Assembly (NCBI RefSeq): GCF_902459695.1
Contig: NZ_CABPRZ010000005.1
Coordinates: forward strand, 1-64,000
Reading direction: 5' to 3'
Length of the DNA: 64,000 nt
Source of the DNA: Pandoraea terrae
GTDB lineage: Bacteria > Pseudomonadota > Gammaproteobacteria > Burkholderiales > Burkholderiaceae
Shown here in pieces: positions 1 to 8,137 of this stretch. Below the pieces are notes generated by a model. It ran no database searches. It was not told the DNA's origin and worked only from the letters and a program-made list of their open reading frames with translations. Every line of letters begins with the position of its first letter. Position 1 is the first letter of the stretch. The translations under genes were made by a program, and so were the position numbers.

Positions 1-1152
1 ATGACGCTGCAAGCGGCAGGCTTTGGACCGGCGACGCGCCTGTGGCCGCAAGACGAGCGCAAGCCGGGCGAATCGCTCGATGCCGAGCAGGGCATGCTCG
101 AATACTTTACGTTTGCCGAAAAATTCCACTTCATCGACCTGTGCGGCTTCGATGCCGCGTGCCTGCCGGCGGGAGAAACGCGGGTGGCATTCGAGATCGT
201 GCTGACGCGCCCGCTGGCAAGCGAGGTCACGGTTGCTGCGTCCAACGTCCGCCTGCATTGCACGCCCGTCATCAATCTGTTCGAATTGGACGCAGCGCCG
301 ATCCAGACCGTCCGGCATGAGCGCGAGTACCGGGTCATGAGCCCGCCGTCGGCCGGGCCGCACATCGAGCCGTATGCTGCCGTGTCCGTGGTGGCGATCG
401 ACCATCAGACGGCAGACAAGCACGCGTACGCGCCGTTTGCCGCGTTCCGTCATCGTGGCGGCATGTTGCGCCACGAAGCGCCCGAGCGCTACTACCATAC
501 GCGCAGTGTCCGGGGGCCGTCCGGCGCACGCGAGCTGTGGCTGACGCTCGACGGGCAGGCGTGGGACGCTCCCGGCAGTCTGCCGGACGATCATGTCACG
601 GTACGCGTCATGGCCTGCAACGGGCGGCTGCCGCGCATGGCGTTGCATGAATCGTCGCTGACGGCGTCGTCGGCGCCGCTGCCGGGCATCGAGGCAGTCC
701 GCAACCTGCTCCCGCCGACGATGCCGCTGTATCCGCCCGAAGGCGAGGGTTACCAGTGGAAGGTGTTGTCGCACTTCGCGCCGAACCAGTTGTCGATGCT
801 CGACGCGGATGTGCTGCGCGAGACCCTGGCGCTCTACGACTGGACGGGTGGCGAGGCGAACCGGCGCCGCATCGAGGCCATCACCGACGTGCGCCACCAG
901 CTGCTGCACAAGCTCGAGCGCGGCGGGCTGCGGCGCGGCGTCGAGATCGAGGTCACGCTCGACCCGAGCGGCTTCATGGGGTCGGGCGATATCGCATTGT
1001 TCGGCGACGTGCTGAACCGGTTCATCGGGCGCTACGCCAGTGCGCAGCACTTCGTTCAGCTGGTGCTGTGCGTGGCGGCGTCCGACTTCAACAGAGCGTC
1101 GGCGGCGCGTATCGAGTTTGCACGCATTGAATTCAGCTGGCCGGTTTTGTAA
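1..1152 (+). CDS. tssF: Type VI secretion baseplate protein TssF (ImpG/VasA), 3' part
   Basis: TssF is a wedge component of the cytoplasmic type VI secretion baseplate, working with TssE, TssG and TssK. The frame is open from the first base, so the ATG at position 1 is probably internal. The 383 residues seen would be the C-terminal two thirds of a protein that is usually about 600 residues. Family-like segments include CTPVINLF near residue 86, the ALYDWTGGEANRRRIEAI stretch near 278 and the late stretch FGDVLNRFIGRYAS. tssF is normally followed at once by tssG, but here the next gene is convergent nemA, so tssF ends its operon. The assignment is from recalled family resemblance and cannot be tested further without the upstream sequence. 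Confidence 0.85.
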   Translation: MTLQAAGFGPATRLWPQDERKPGESLDAEQGMLEYFTFAEKFHFIDLCGFDAACLPAGETRVAFEIVLTRPLASEVTVAASNVRLHCTPVINLFELDAAPIQTVRHEREYRVMSPPSAGPHIEPYAAVSVVAIDHQTADKHAYAPFAAFRHRGGMLRHEAPERYYHTRSVRGPSGARELWLTLDGQAWDAPGSLPDDHVTVRVMACNGRLPRMALHESSLTASSAPLPGIEAVRNLLPPTMPLYPPEGEGYQWKVLSHFAPNQLSMLDADVLRETLALYDWTGGEANRRRIEAITDVRHQLLHKLERGGLRRGVEIEVTLDPSGFMGSGDIALFGDVLNRFIGRYASAQHFVQLVLCVAASDFNRASAARIEFARIEFSWPVL

Positions 1153-1259
1153 GTCAATATGCGCGGGCGCATTGATTGACGAGGCATGGCATGCTCACTT
1201 CGGCTACAGCGTTTCGATTCGACGACTACACGATGTGAGGGGCGTTTCGATGAAAATGA

Positions 1260-1295
1260 AACGGCCGGTGCAATCCACGAAATGCACCGGCCGTT
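1260..1295 (-). terminator. Rho-independent terminator after nemA
   Basis: A perfect 13-bp inverted repeat (1260-1272 with 1283-1295, arm AACGGCCGGTGCA, 10-nt loop) lies 46 bp beyond the nemA stop. Read on the minus strand it is followed by the T-rich stretch TTCATTTTCATC. It lies between convergent tssF and nemA, so it may stop transcription in both directions. Confidence 0.75.
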
Positions 1296-1341
1296 ACTTC
1301 AACGAAGCGCTGAGCGCTTTGTCTGCATTTTGCGCGGCGAC

Positions 1342-2454
1342 CTACGCCGTCACTTCATCCAGCGCCGGATAGTCGAGATATCCGCGCGCGTCCCCGCCGT
1401 ACAGCGTGGCCTTGTCGAGTGCATTGAACGGACCGCCACGTTTCAGGCGCTCGACCAGATCCGGATTCGCGATGAACGGCTTGCCGAACGCAATCAGGTC
1501 CGCGCGGTTTTCCTTGCGCACGTCCAGCGCCAGTGCGAGGTCGTAGCCGTTATTGGCCATGAACGTGCCCTTGAAGAGGCGATGCAGCTTCTGCAGATCG
1601 AAGCCGTTCTCGACATCTCGCGGGCCGCCCGTCGCGCCTTCCACGATGTGCAGATACACCAGGCCGAACCGGTTCAGTTGCTCCACGGCGTACGTAAACA
1701 CCGGTTCCGGATTCGAATCGGCGCAGTCATTCGCCGGGCTGATCGGCGACAGACGAATACCGACGCGATCCGCGCCCCAAACGTCGACGACCGCTTGCGT
1801 GACTTCCAGCACGAGGCGCACACGATTCTCGATGCTGCCGCCGTACTGGTCCGTGCGATGGTTCGTCTTGTCGCGCATGAACTGGTCCAGCAGATAGCCG
1901 TTCGCCGCGTGGATTTCCACGCCGTCGAAGCCGGCGCGCTTCGCGCATTCCGCCGCGTGGCGGTATTGCGCCACGATGCCCGGGATCTCGTCCGTTTCCA
2001 GCGCGCGCGGGCTCACGTGCGGCAGGAAGCCGTCTTCCGTGAACGCCTTGCCGGCCGGTTGAATCGCCGACGGGGCCACCGGCAGCGCACCGTTTTCCTG
2101 CAGCGACGGATGCGAGATACGGCCCACGTGCCACAACTGGCAGAAGATCTTGCCGCCCTTGGCATGCAGCGCGTCCGTCACGGTTCTCCAGCCGGCGACT
2201 TGCGCATCGGTGTAGATGCCAGGCGTGTACGCGTACCCCTTGCCCTGCTGCGAAATATTGGTCGCCTCGCTGATGATGAGGCCGGCCGACGCACGTTGTG
2301 CATAGTATTCGGCATTCATCGGGCCGGGGACGTCGCCCGCGCCGACGCGGCTGCGCGTCAGCGGCGCCATCACCACCCGGTTGGCCAGCGTCAGCGGCCC
2401 GAGTTGATACGGTTCGAATAGATCGGTAGATAGCGTTTGCAACGAGTCCGTCAT
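1342..2454 (-). CDS. nemA: NADH:flavin oxidoreductase, Old Yellow Enzyme family (NemA-like)
   Basis: This FMN-dependent ene-reductase is cytosolic. The family reduces activated C=C bonds, N-ethylmaleimide, quinones and nitroesters with NAD(P)H. Of its 370 residues, MAPLTRSR near residue 29 is the FMN-barrel start. CQLWHVGR near 104, GVEIHAANGYLLDQF near 181 (substrate and FMN contacts), and the C-terminal GKPFIANPDL and YLDYP are all typical of the family. The start at 2454 is chosen over longer in-frame options because AGGAG lies at proper spacing before it and homologues begin here. It follows an MFS transporter gene by 29 bp, so the two form an operon divergent from a TetR regulator. Electrophile or quinone response is inferred from that context. 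Confidence 0.9.
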   Translation of the reverse strand: MTDSLQTLSTDLFEPYQLGPLTLANRVVMAPLTRSRVGAGDVPGPMNAEYYAQRASAGLIISEATNISQQGKGYAYTPGIYTDAQVAGWRTVTDALHAKGGKIFCQLWHVGRISHPSLQENGALPVAPSAIQPAGKAFTEDGFLPHVSPRALETDEIPGIVAQYRHAAECAKRAGFDGVEIHAANGYLLDQFMRDKTNHRTDQYGGSIENRVRLVLEVTQAVVDVWGADRVGIRLSPISPANDCADSNPEPVFTYAVEQLNRFGLVYLHIVEGATGGPRDVENGFDLQKLHRLFKGTFMANNGYDLALALDVRKENRADLIAFGKPFIANPDLVERLKRGGPFNALDKATLYGGDARGYLDYPALDEVTA

Positions 2455-2483
2455 CGTCTTGCTCCTGTAAAAAAAAATGACCG

Positions 2484-3767
2484 TTATGCGTGTGCAGGTG
2501 TCGCTGCTTCCGGCGCCCGGCGATGAATGCGCAGGACCATCACCGCGCCGAGAATGCACACGCCGCCCGACAACATCGACGCCATCGTGTAATTGCCGAG
2601 CGTGGCGCGCATCATGCCGGCCACGAGCGTTGCCGTCGCCGCGCCCAACTGATGGCCCGCCACGATCCAGCCGAAGACGATCGGCGCCATCGCGCGGCCG
2701 AACACATCGTTCGTCAGACGCACCGTTGGCGGCACCGTAGCGATCCAGTCCAGACCGTAGAACAGGGCGAACACCGGCAAGCCGAAGAAATCCAGGCCGA
2801 AAGCATACGGCAGATAAATCAGCGATAAACCACGGAGTCCGTAGTACCAGAACAGCAGCACGCGGCTGTTATAGCGGTCGGAAAGCCAGCCCGACGCTGT
2901 CGTGCCGACGAGATCCAGAATGCCCATCGCCGCGAGAATGCCGGCGCCCTTGACCTCCGACAGCCCGAAATCGCTGCACATGGCGATGAAGTGCGTGCCG
3001 ATATAGCCGTTGGTGCTCGCGCCGCAGATGAAGAAGCTGAAGAAAAGCAGCCAGAAATCGCGCTTCTTCGACGCCGTGGCCAGCGTCGCCAATGCCGTCG
3101 TCAAAGGATTGCCTTGCGACATCACCGGATCCGGCGTATCCGCCGTGGCCCCGACCTGGCGCAACCCGACCGAGGCCGGCTGTTCCGGCAGCAGCAACGC
3201 CACGAGCGGCAGCATGATCGCCGCCACGATCGCGACGATCCAAACCACCGGGCGCCAGCCGTACGCCTCGACCACGGCCGCCATCATCGGCAGGAATACC
3301 ATCTGGCCTGTGGCCGAACTGGCGGTGAGAATCCCCATCGCCAGGCCGCGGTGCTTGTGGAACCAGCGATTCGAGACCGTGGCGGCCAGTGTCACCGCCG
3401 CCACGCCCGTGCCGCTGCCGACCATGACGCCCCAGATCAGCACCATTTGCCACGGCGCAGTCATCAGCGAGGACAACGCCGTGCCGCTGGCGAGCAGTAC
3501 CAATGCCCCCATGACGGTCGGTCGAATCCCGAAACGCTGCATGGCCGCCGCCGCGAACGGGCCGGTGAGGCCGTAAAGTGCGAGATTGACCGAGATGGCC
3601 AGCGAAATCGTGGCGCGGCTCCAGCCGAACGCGTGTTCCAGCGGCACCATCATCACGCTGGGCGTGGCGCGGATGCCGGCCGAAGCGAGTAGAACAAGGA
3701 AAATCACGGCCACCACGACCCATCCGTAGTGGAACCGCCCGTTGATCCGTTGTGCGAGGGCTTTCAT
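2484..3767 (-). CDS. MFS transporter (monocarboxylate/oxalate:formate-antiporter-like)
   Basis: This 427-residue inner-membrane protein has about 12 hydrophobic segments, the first starting near residue 14 (YGWVVVAVIFLVLLA). A typical major-facilitator loop with RFGIRP lies after TM2, and NRWFHKHRGLAMGI lies before TM5, a pattern common in the aromatic acid/monocarboxylate type MFS proteins. It is the first gene of the nemA operon and is transcribed away from the TetR gene. The context suggests uptake or efflux of a compound related to the NemA substrate, but substrate and direction cannot be read from the sequence. The start ATG at 3767 has only a weak Shine-Dalgarno (AGGATTC). Confidence 0.85.
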   Translation of the reverse strand: MKALAQRINGRFHYGWVVVAVIFLVLLASAGIRATPSVMMVPLEHAFGWSRATISLAISVNLALYGLTGPFAAAAMQRFGIRPTVMGALVLLASGTALSSLMTAPWQMVLIWGVMVGSGTGVAAVTLAATVSNRWFHKHRGLAMGILTASSATGQMVFLPMMAAVVEAYGWRPVVWIVAIVAAIMLPLVALLLPEQPASVGLRQVGATADTPDPVMSQGNPLTTALATLATASKKRDFWLLFFSFFICGASTNGYIGTHFIAMCSDFGLSEVKGAGILAAMGILDLVGTTASGWLSDRYNSRVLLFWYYGLRGLSLIYLPYAFGLDFFGLPVFALFYGLDWIATVPPTVRLTNDVFGRAMAPIVFGWIVAGHQLGAATATLVAGMMRATLGNYTMASMLSGGVCILGAVMVLRIHRRAPEAATPAHA

Positions 3768-3831
3768 CGGCGAGAATCCTTCTGGCGCACATGGCGCTTA
3801 TGCGTTATGGGGCATTGCCCTGAAGGTTTGT

Positions 3832-3881
3832 GACAGATCGGTAACATGAGCTTGCTATGTTATGAACCGATCGGTAACATG
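3832..3881. promoter_or_regulatory. Two NemR-box-like operators in the divergent promoter region
   Basis: The 13-mer GATCGGTAACATG occurs twice, at 3836-3848 and 3869-3881. The second copy contains the perfect palindrome ACCGATCGGT (3866-3875). The first has the near match ACAGATCGGT (3833-3842). The known E. coli NemR box has an ACC-N4-GGT core, so the match to a TetR-type operator next to a nemA homologue is suggestive. The 33-bp spacing, about three helical turns, would place two dimers on the same face. Binding by the adjacent TetR protein is inferred. Confidence 0.65.
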
Positions 3882-3958
3882 TCAAGCATCAAAATTGACT
3901 TTTGACGTTCGCGGCTGGCTTTCGGGGGCGGGCGGCGATTTGACGGAGAGCAACGATC

Positions 3959-4633
3959 ATGACGAACACACCGGATGAAAAGCCGGAGGGCGTGCCGGGC
4001 GAATCGCATGGCAAGCGCACCCGCCAGGTCGTGCCGGCCGGCGTGGCGCAGCAATATCTGGTGGATGCCGCGGTCGAACTGTTTCACGCCGAGGGCGTTC
4101 GCGCCGTGGGTGTCGACGCAGTGGTCAAGCGGGCGGGCGTCAACAAGATGTGCCTTTACCGCCAGTTCTCGTCGAAAGACGAGCTGATCCTTGCGTATCT
4201 GAAGCGCATGCAGGACGAGAGTTTGGGCAAGATCGACCGGAGCATTGCAAGCCGTGCGGGGCATCCGCGTGAGCAGTTGCTGCAGATTTTCGTCGATTTG
4301 TCGGAAAGGGCTTCGGCGCCGGGCTATCGCGGGTGCCCGTTCGTCAACGTTTCGGCGGAGTTCCCCGACCCGGCGCATCCGGCGCGCCTGCAGGTATTGG
4401 AATACAAGTCGGAGGTCGTGCGCCGCCTCACGGATCTGGTGAACGCGGCCGGCGCACGCGAGCCGGCGCGCCTGGTCGACATGCTGGGCTTGATCCTGGA
4501 CGGCGCCTATGCGGCGAGCCAGACCTACGGTCCGGGTTGCGGTCCGCTGCGCGTGTTGCCGGAGGTGGCACGCCAGCTGATCGACGCCGCGGTAGCGCCG
4601 ATGTCAGGCGCGTGCCCGCCTACCCGTGGATGA
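3959..4633 (+). CDS. TetR/AcrR family transcriptional regulator, NemR-like by context
   Basis: This 224-residue protein has a TetR helix-turn-helix at about residues 34-80 (AAVELFHAEGVRAVGVDAVV, then a recognition helix with NKMCLYRQF). Its ligand-binding C-terminal half includes GYRGCPFVN near residue 120, a motif frequent in NemR-type TetR proteins. It starts 191 bp from the divergent MFS-nemA operon and most likely represses both that operon and itself through the palindromes between them. The Cys in the GCPFVN motif is a candidate electrophile sensor, by analogy with cysteine-based sensing in E. coli NemR; the analogy is inferred. Its last 14 bp overlap the convergent XRE-cupin gene. Start chosen from GGAG about 9 nt upstream. 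Confidence 0.85.
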   Translation: MTNTPDEKPEGVPGESHGKRTRQVVPAGVAQQYLVDAAVELFHAEGVRAVGVDAVVKRAGVNKMCLYRQFSSKDELILAYLKRMQDESLGKIDRSIASRAGHPREQLLQIFVDLSERASAPGYRGCPFVNVSAEFPDPAHPARLQVLEYKSEVVRRLTDLVNAAGAREPARLVDMLGLILDGAYAASQTYGPGCGPLRVLPEVARQLIDAAVAPMSGACPPTRG

Positions 4634-5216
4634 CGACCAACAGTCCGCGCGCCACCCCCTTGCCTGTGTTGCGGATCGCGTGTGCGCGATCGGCCGGATA
4701 ACGCGCCGTCTCGCCCGGCTTCACCTTGCGCAGAAACGCTTCGACTTCCACGTCGACGTGCCCCTCGAACACCGTGAAATGCTCGCGCGTGCCCGGGTCG
4801 TGCGGGTCCGAGACCAGCGCCGCACCGGCCTGTAGCGTCAGCTCGTACCACTCGAACTTGCCTGCCAGGTCCATCGGACCGAGGATTTTCAACTGATAGG
4901 CATGATCGCCGCCGTCCAGCGTCGGGATCTCGTGCTTCCCCATCACGCGGACCGGTTCCGGGTCGCCGCCGGGCCCCCCCAGCAACTGATCCAGCCGTAC
5001 GCCGAGGGCGTTGGCCAATCGCCACGCGACCGCGATCGTCGGGTTGGCCTTGTCGCGCTCGATCTGCGACAACATCGATTTGGACACGCCCGAAGCGCGC
5101 GACAGTGTTTCCAGGGTCATGCCGCGCTCTTTGCGCAACTGCTGGATCATGTCGCCGACCGGCGGCGGGGCGGCGTGGGGGGGGGGCGGGGGCGCCGATG
5201 AAGGAGTGCTTGCCAT
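4620..5216 (-). CDS. XRE family regulator with C-terminal cupin domain
   Basis: This 198-residue protein begins with a Pro/Ala-rich tail (residues 6-20). An HTH_3 domain follows at about 23-77 (MTLETLSRASGVSKSMLSQI, then NPTIAVAWRLANALGV), and a cupin_2 domain at about 110-195. Regulators of this build often sense a small metabolite of the pathway they control. It is divergent from kbl-tdh, so control of threonine breakdown is a reasonable inference. A run of ten Cs lies inside codons 9-13. A downstream in-frame ATG at 5150 (MIQQLRKERG) could serve as an alternative start that bypasses the run. The last 14 bp overlap the 3' end of the convergent TetR gene. Confidence 0.85.
   Translation of the reverse strand: MASTPSSAPPPPPHAAPPPVGDMIQQLRKERGMTLETLSRASGVSKSMLSQIERDKANPTIAVAWRLANALGVRLDQLLGGPGGDPEPVRVMGKHEIPTLDGGDHAYQLKILGPMDLAGKFEWYELTLQAGAALVSDPHDPGTREHFTVFEGHVDVEVEAFLRKVKPGETARYPADRAHAIRNTGKGVARGLLVVIHG
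5177..5186 (-). repeat. Ten-base homopolymer (C on coding strand) in the regulator 5' end
   Basis: Ten G residues in a row on the plus strand (ten C in the coding strand) follow a five-base run separated by one base. They encode the Pro-rich N-terminus of the XRE-cupin regulator. Runs of this length are prone to slippage, so the frame may switch. Confidence 0.8.
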
Positions 5217-5242
5217 ATGCTTTCCTGGATATTAGAATTTTC

Positions 5243-5267
5243 CAATATATTGAAACAAGTTCAATAT
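5243..5267. promoter_or_regulatory. Palindromic operator candidates between XRE-cupin gene and kbl
   Basis: Two overlapping AT-rich inverted repeats lie in the divergent intergenic region. CAATATATTG at 5243-5252 is perfect. ATATTGAA at 5247-5254 pairs with TTCAATAT at 5260-5267 across ACAAG. They are conspicuous in high-GC DNA, sit 26-50 bp upstream of the regulator start and about 100 bp before kbl, and are likely binding sites for the XRE-cupin protein. Confidence 0.6.
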
Positions 5268-5363
5268 AAAGCACACATTCCGCTAAGGTGAATGCCGGCA
5301 TGGTAGCAGACCCGCACCGTGCCGTGCGCCCCGGGCGGCATGCTATCCCGGAGAGACCGCATC

Positions 5364-6566
5364 ATGACCGACACCGCCCGCGAGGGTTTCTACCGCCAAC
5401 TGGCCGAACGCCTCGACGACACGCGCCGCCAAGGCCTGTTCAAGCAGGAACGGGTGCTGATGTCGCGCCAGGGGCCCGAAGTCATGTGCGACGACGGCGT
5501 GGCGCGCATCAATCTGTGCGCCAACAATTATCTCGGGTTGTCGGGCAGCGAGGCGTTGGTCGAAGCGGGCGTGAAGGCGTTGCGGGAATTCGGTTTCGGC
5601 CTGTCGTCCGTGCGCTTCATTTGCGGCACGCAAGGTCCTCACAAGGCCCTTGAAGCGCGCATCGCCGCGTTTCTCGGCACCGACGACGCGATCCTGTACG
5701 CCGCAGCATTCGACGCCAACGGCGGCGTATTCGAGCCGTTGTTCGACGAAAAGGACGCCATCATTTCCGATGAACTCAATCATGCGTCGATCATCGACGG
5801 CATCCGGCTGTGCAAGGCCGGGCGTTTCCGTTACAAGCACAATGACATGGACGACCTGGCGCGGCAACTGGAGGCTGCATCGGGCGCGCGTCACAAGGTG
5901 ATCGTCACCGACGGCGTGTTTTCGATGGACGGTACGATCGCGCAGCTCGACAAGATCGTGGCGCTGGCCGAGCGCTTTGGCGCGCTGGTCATGATCGACG
6001 AATGTCACGCCACCGGATTCATGGGCAAGACCGGCCGCGGCACCCACGAGCATCACGGCGTGCTTGGCCGCATCGACATCATCACCGGCACGCTTGGCAA
6101 GGCGCTTGGCGGCGCTATGGGTGGCTTCACCGCCGGCCGCCGCGAACTCGTTGAAACGTTGCGCCAGCGTTCGCGTCCGTACCTGTTTTCGAACAGCCTC
6201 GCGCCGGCGATCGTCGGCACCTCGCTGGCCGTATTCGACGATCTCGAGCGATCCACCGAATTGCGCGATCGTCTGCACGAGAATACTGCGTTCTTCCGCC
6301 GTGAAATCGCCGCGCTCGGATTCACGATCAAGCCGGGCACGCATCCGATCGTGCCGGTCATGCTGTTCGACGCCGAACTGGCCCAGCGTTTCGCCCAGCG
6401 CCTCTACGCGCTCGGCGTGCTGGCGACCGGCTTCTTCTATCCGGTGGTGCCGCTCGGGCAGGCACGCGTGCGCGTCCAGATGTCCGCCGCACATACGCGC
6501 GAACACCTGACCCGGGCCCTGGCCGCGTTTGCGCAGGCCGGCGCCGAACTCGGCATCCTCAAATAA
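5364..6566 (+). CDS. kbl: 2-amino-3-ketobutyrate CoA ligase (glycine C-acetyltransferase)
   Basis: Kbl is a cytosolic PLP enzyme of the alpha-oxoamine synthase family. It cleaves 2-amino-3-oxobutyrate with CoA to glycine and acetyl-CoA, the second step of threonine degradation. The 400-residue length fits the family. Visible motifs are CANNYLGL near residue 50, NHASIIDGIR near 137, DECHATGF near 211 and the PLP-lysine region ITGTLGKALGGAMGG near 237. The start at 5364 is taken from GGAGAG 8-9 nt upstream and from homologue length; an upstream in-frame ATG at 5319 lacks such a site. The tdh gene follows after 10 bp. Confidence 0.95.
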   Translation: MTDTAREGFYRQLAERLDDTRRQGLFKQERVLMSRQGPEVMCDDGVARINLCANNYLGLSGSEALVEAGVKALREFGFGLSSVRFICGTQGPHKALEARIAAFLGTDDAILYAAAFDANGGVFEPLFDEKDAIISDELNHASIIDGIRLCKAGRFRYKHNDMDDLARQLEAASGARHKVIVTDGVFSMDGTIAQLDKIVALAERFGALVMIDECHATGFMGKTGRGTHEHHGVLGRIDIITGTLGKALGGAMGGFTAGRRELVETLRQRSRPYLFSNSLAPAIVGTSLAVFDDLERSTELRDRLHENTAFFRREIAALGFTIKPGTHPIVPVMLFDAELAQRFAQRLYALGVLATGFFYPVVPLGQARVRVQMSAAHTREHLTRALAAFAQAGAELGILK

Positions 6567-6576
6567 GGTACCCCTC

Positions 6577-7542
6577 ATGGAACGCATCCTCATCATCGGC
6601 GCGAACGGTCAGATCGGCAGCGAACTTGTTGACGCGCTCGCCGTACGTTTTGGCGCGGAATACGTCGTCGCCACCGACATTGCGCCGGGACCGTCGGGCC
6701 ATCCGGTGCACTACGAAACGCTCGATGTACTCGACGCGGCGCGACTGAGCGCGCTGGTGCAGCGTCATGGCATCACGCAGATCTTCCATCTGGCGGCGCT
6801 ATTGTCGGCCACGGGCGAAGCGCGCCCGATGCAGGCCTGGACATTGAACATGAACGGCCTGCTGAACGTGCTGGAACTGGCGCGCGAGCGGCCGGGATTG
6901 CGCGTGTTCTGGCCGTCGTCGATCGCCGCGTTCGGGCCGCATACGCCGGCGATCGAAACGCCCCAACTGGCGATCATGGACCCGACGACCATGTACGGCA
7001 TCAGCAAACAGGCCGGCGAGCGCCTTTGCGAATACTACTTCGCGAAGTTCGGGGTCGATGTGCGCAGCCTTCGCTATCCGGGCGTGATCAGCTACAAGAC
7101 CCCGCCGGGCGGCGGCACGACCGATTACGCGATCGACATTTTCCAGGCGGCCAAGCGCGGCGAAATGTACACCTGCTTCCTGAAGGAAGACGCCACGCTG
7201 CCGATGATGTACATGCCCGATGCCGTGCGCGCCACACTGGATCTGATGGCGGCGGACGCGGCGTCGATCCGGGTGCGTTCCTCGTACAACGTGGCGGGCG
7301 TGAGCTTTGATCCGGCGACACTGGCGGCGGCGATCGCCAAGCGCGCGCCGGGCTTCACTGTGCGCTATGCCCCGGATTTCCGTCAGGAGATCGCCGAGAC
7401 GTGGCCGCACACGCTGGACGACACGCATGCACGCTACGACTGGGGCTGGCGTCCCGAATACGATCTGGCGGCGATCGTCGACGATATGCTTGCCCACGTG
7501 CCGCTCGACTGGCATGCGCCGGTGTTGAGCGACGCCGCCTGA
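6577..7542 (+). CDS. tdh: L-threonine 3-dehydrogenase, extended SDR (epimerase-like) type
   Basis: This NAD-dependent enzyme oxidises L-threonine to 2-amino-3-oxobutyrate, the substrate of Kbl encoded just upstream. At 321 residues it is not the zinc alcohol-dehydrogenase type found in E. coli. It has an N-terminal Rossmann GANGQIG at residues 7-13, a catalytic Ser region WPSSIAAFG near 109 and the YGISK Tyr-Lys pair near 144. The sequence GGGTTDYAIDIF near 180 is characteristic of UDP-galactose-epimerase-like threonine dehydrogenases. The gene is last in the two-gene operon and is followed by a strong terminator. Confidence 0.9.
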   Translation: MERILIIGANGQIGSELVDALAVRFGAEYVVATDIAPGPSGHPVHYETLDVLDAARLSALVQRHGITQIFHLAALLSATGEARPMQAWTLNMNGLLNVLELARERPGLRVFWPSSIAAFGPHTPAIETPQLAIMDPTTMYGISKQAGERLCEYYFAKFGVDVRSLRYPGVISYKTPPGGGTTDYAIDIFQAAKRGEMYTCFLKEDATLPMMYMPDAVRATLDLMAADAASIRVRSSYNVAGVSFDPATLAAAIAKRAPGFTVRYAPDFRQEIAETWPHTLDDTHARYDWGWRPEYDLAAIVDDMLAHVPLDWHAPVLSDAA

Positions 7543-7603
7543 GCACAGCGAGGACAGCGGCGCCGGCAAAGGGTGGTCGCAGTCGCAAGGGGAGAAACGA
7601 AGG

Positions 7604-7636
7604 AAAGGCCGGCCGGGGTATCCCGCCGGCCTTTTC
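7604..7636 (+). terminator. Rho-independent terminator of kbl-tdh
   Basis: A perfect 10-bp stem, AAAGGCCGGC (7604-7613) with GCCGGCCTTT (7625-7634), runs into a TTTT tract about 60 bp past the tdh stop. Confidence 0.9.
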
Positions 7637-7672
7637 CATGACCGCGCAGCGGTATGCGACGCTGCGCGGTGC

Positions 7673-7816
7673 TTAGCGCGGGCCGTGGAGCGCGTAGTAG
7701 ACGAGCGCGGCGAGGACCGCGGCCGTCACGGCGAGCGTACGGCGGCGCAAGCGGTAGCCCGACGTGAATTGAAGGGCCCGGCTGTGGCTTTCTTCTTTGG
7801 AATGATAGTAGCTCAT
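7673..7816 (-). CDS. Possible small single-span membrane protein (47 aa)
   Basis: An open frame of 47 codons begins MSYYHSKEESHSRA. It has a basic stretch (RLRRR) just before one hydrophobic segment (TLAVTAAVLAALVYYAL) and ends in HGPR. The Arg-rich flank followed by a single span is what a small inner-membrane protein would show. It lies alone between the kbl-tdh terminator and the barrel-protein gene. No clear Shine-Dalgarno is seen, so translation is uncertain. I do not recognise a family. Confidence 0.5.
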   Translation of the reverse strand: MSYYHSKEESHSRALQFTSGYRLRRRTLAVTAAVLAALVYYALHGPR

Positions 7817-8137
7817 GATGCAGTCGTTCTACGGCACGTGGCCGCGCAGCGAGCGCACGAGAGTCATGCCGTGGGCCCCGACCCACGTCAGGTGCGCTCT
7901 GAAATGATTATGCGACTGCTGAAATCAGTGTGCGAATTGGTATCTACACTAATATTTGTCGCGTTTTTGTCACGCTCGAGGCGTGCATGACCCGGTATCG
8001 CCCGGATGCTTCGAAGTTCTGAATACGCGCGATACGAAGGATCGTGAATTCCCCTTCGAATCGCTTGCGCGCGACTCACGGCCCTGAAACAATGCCAAAA
8101 ACGAAGGTCGGTCCAACACGCCTGGGAGGGACGTGCC

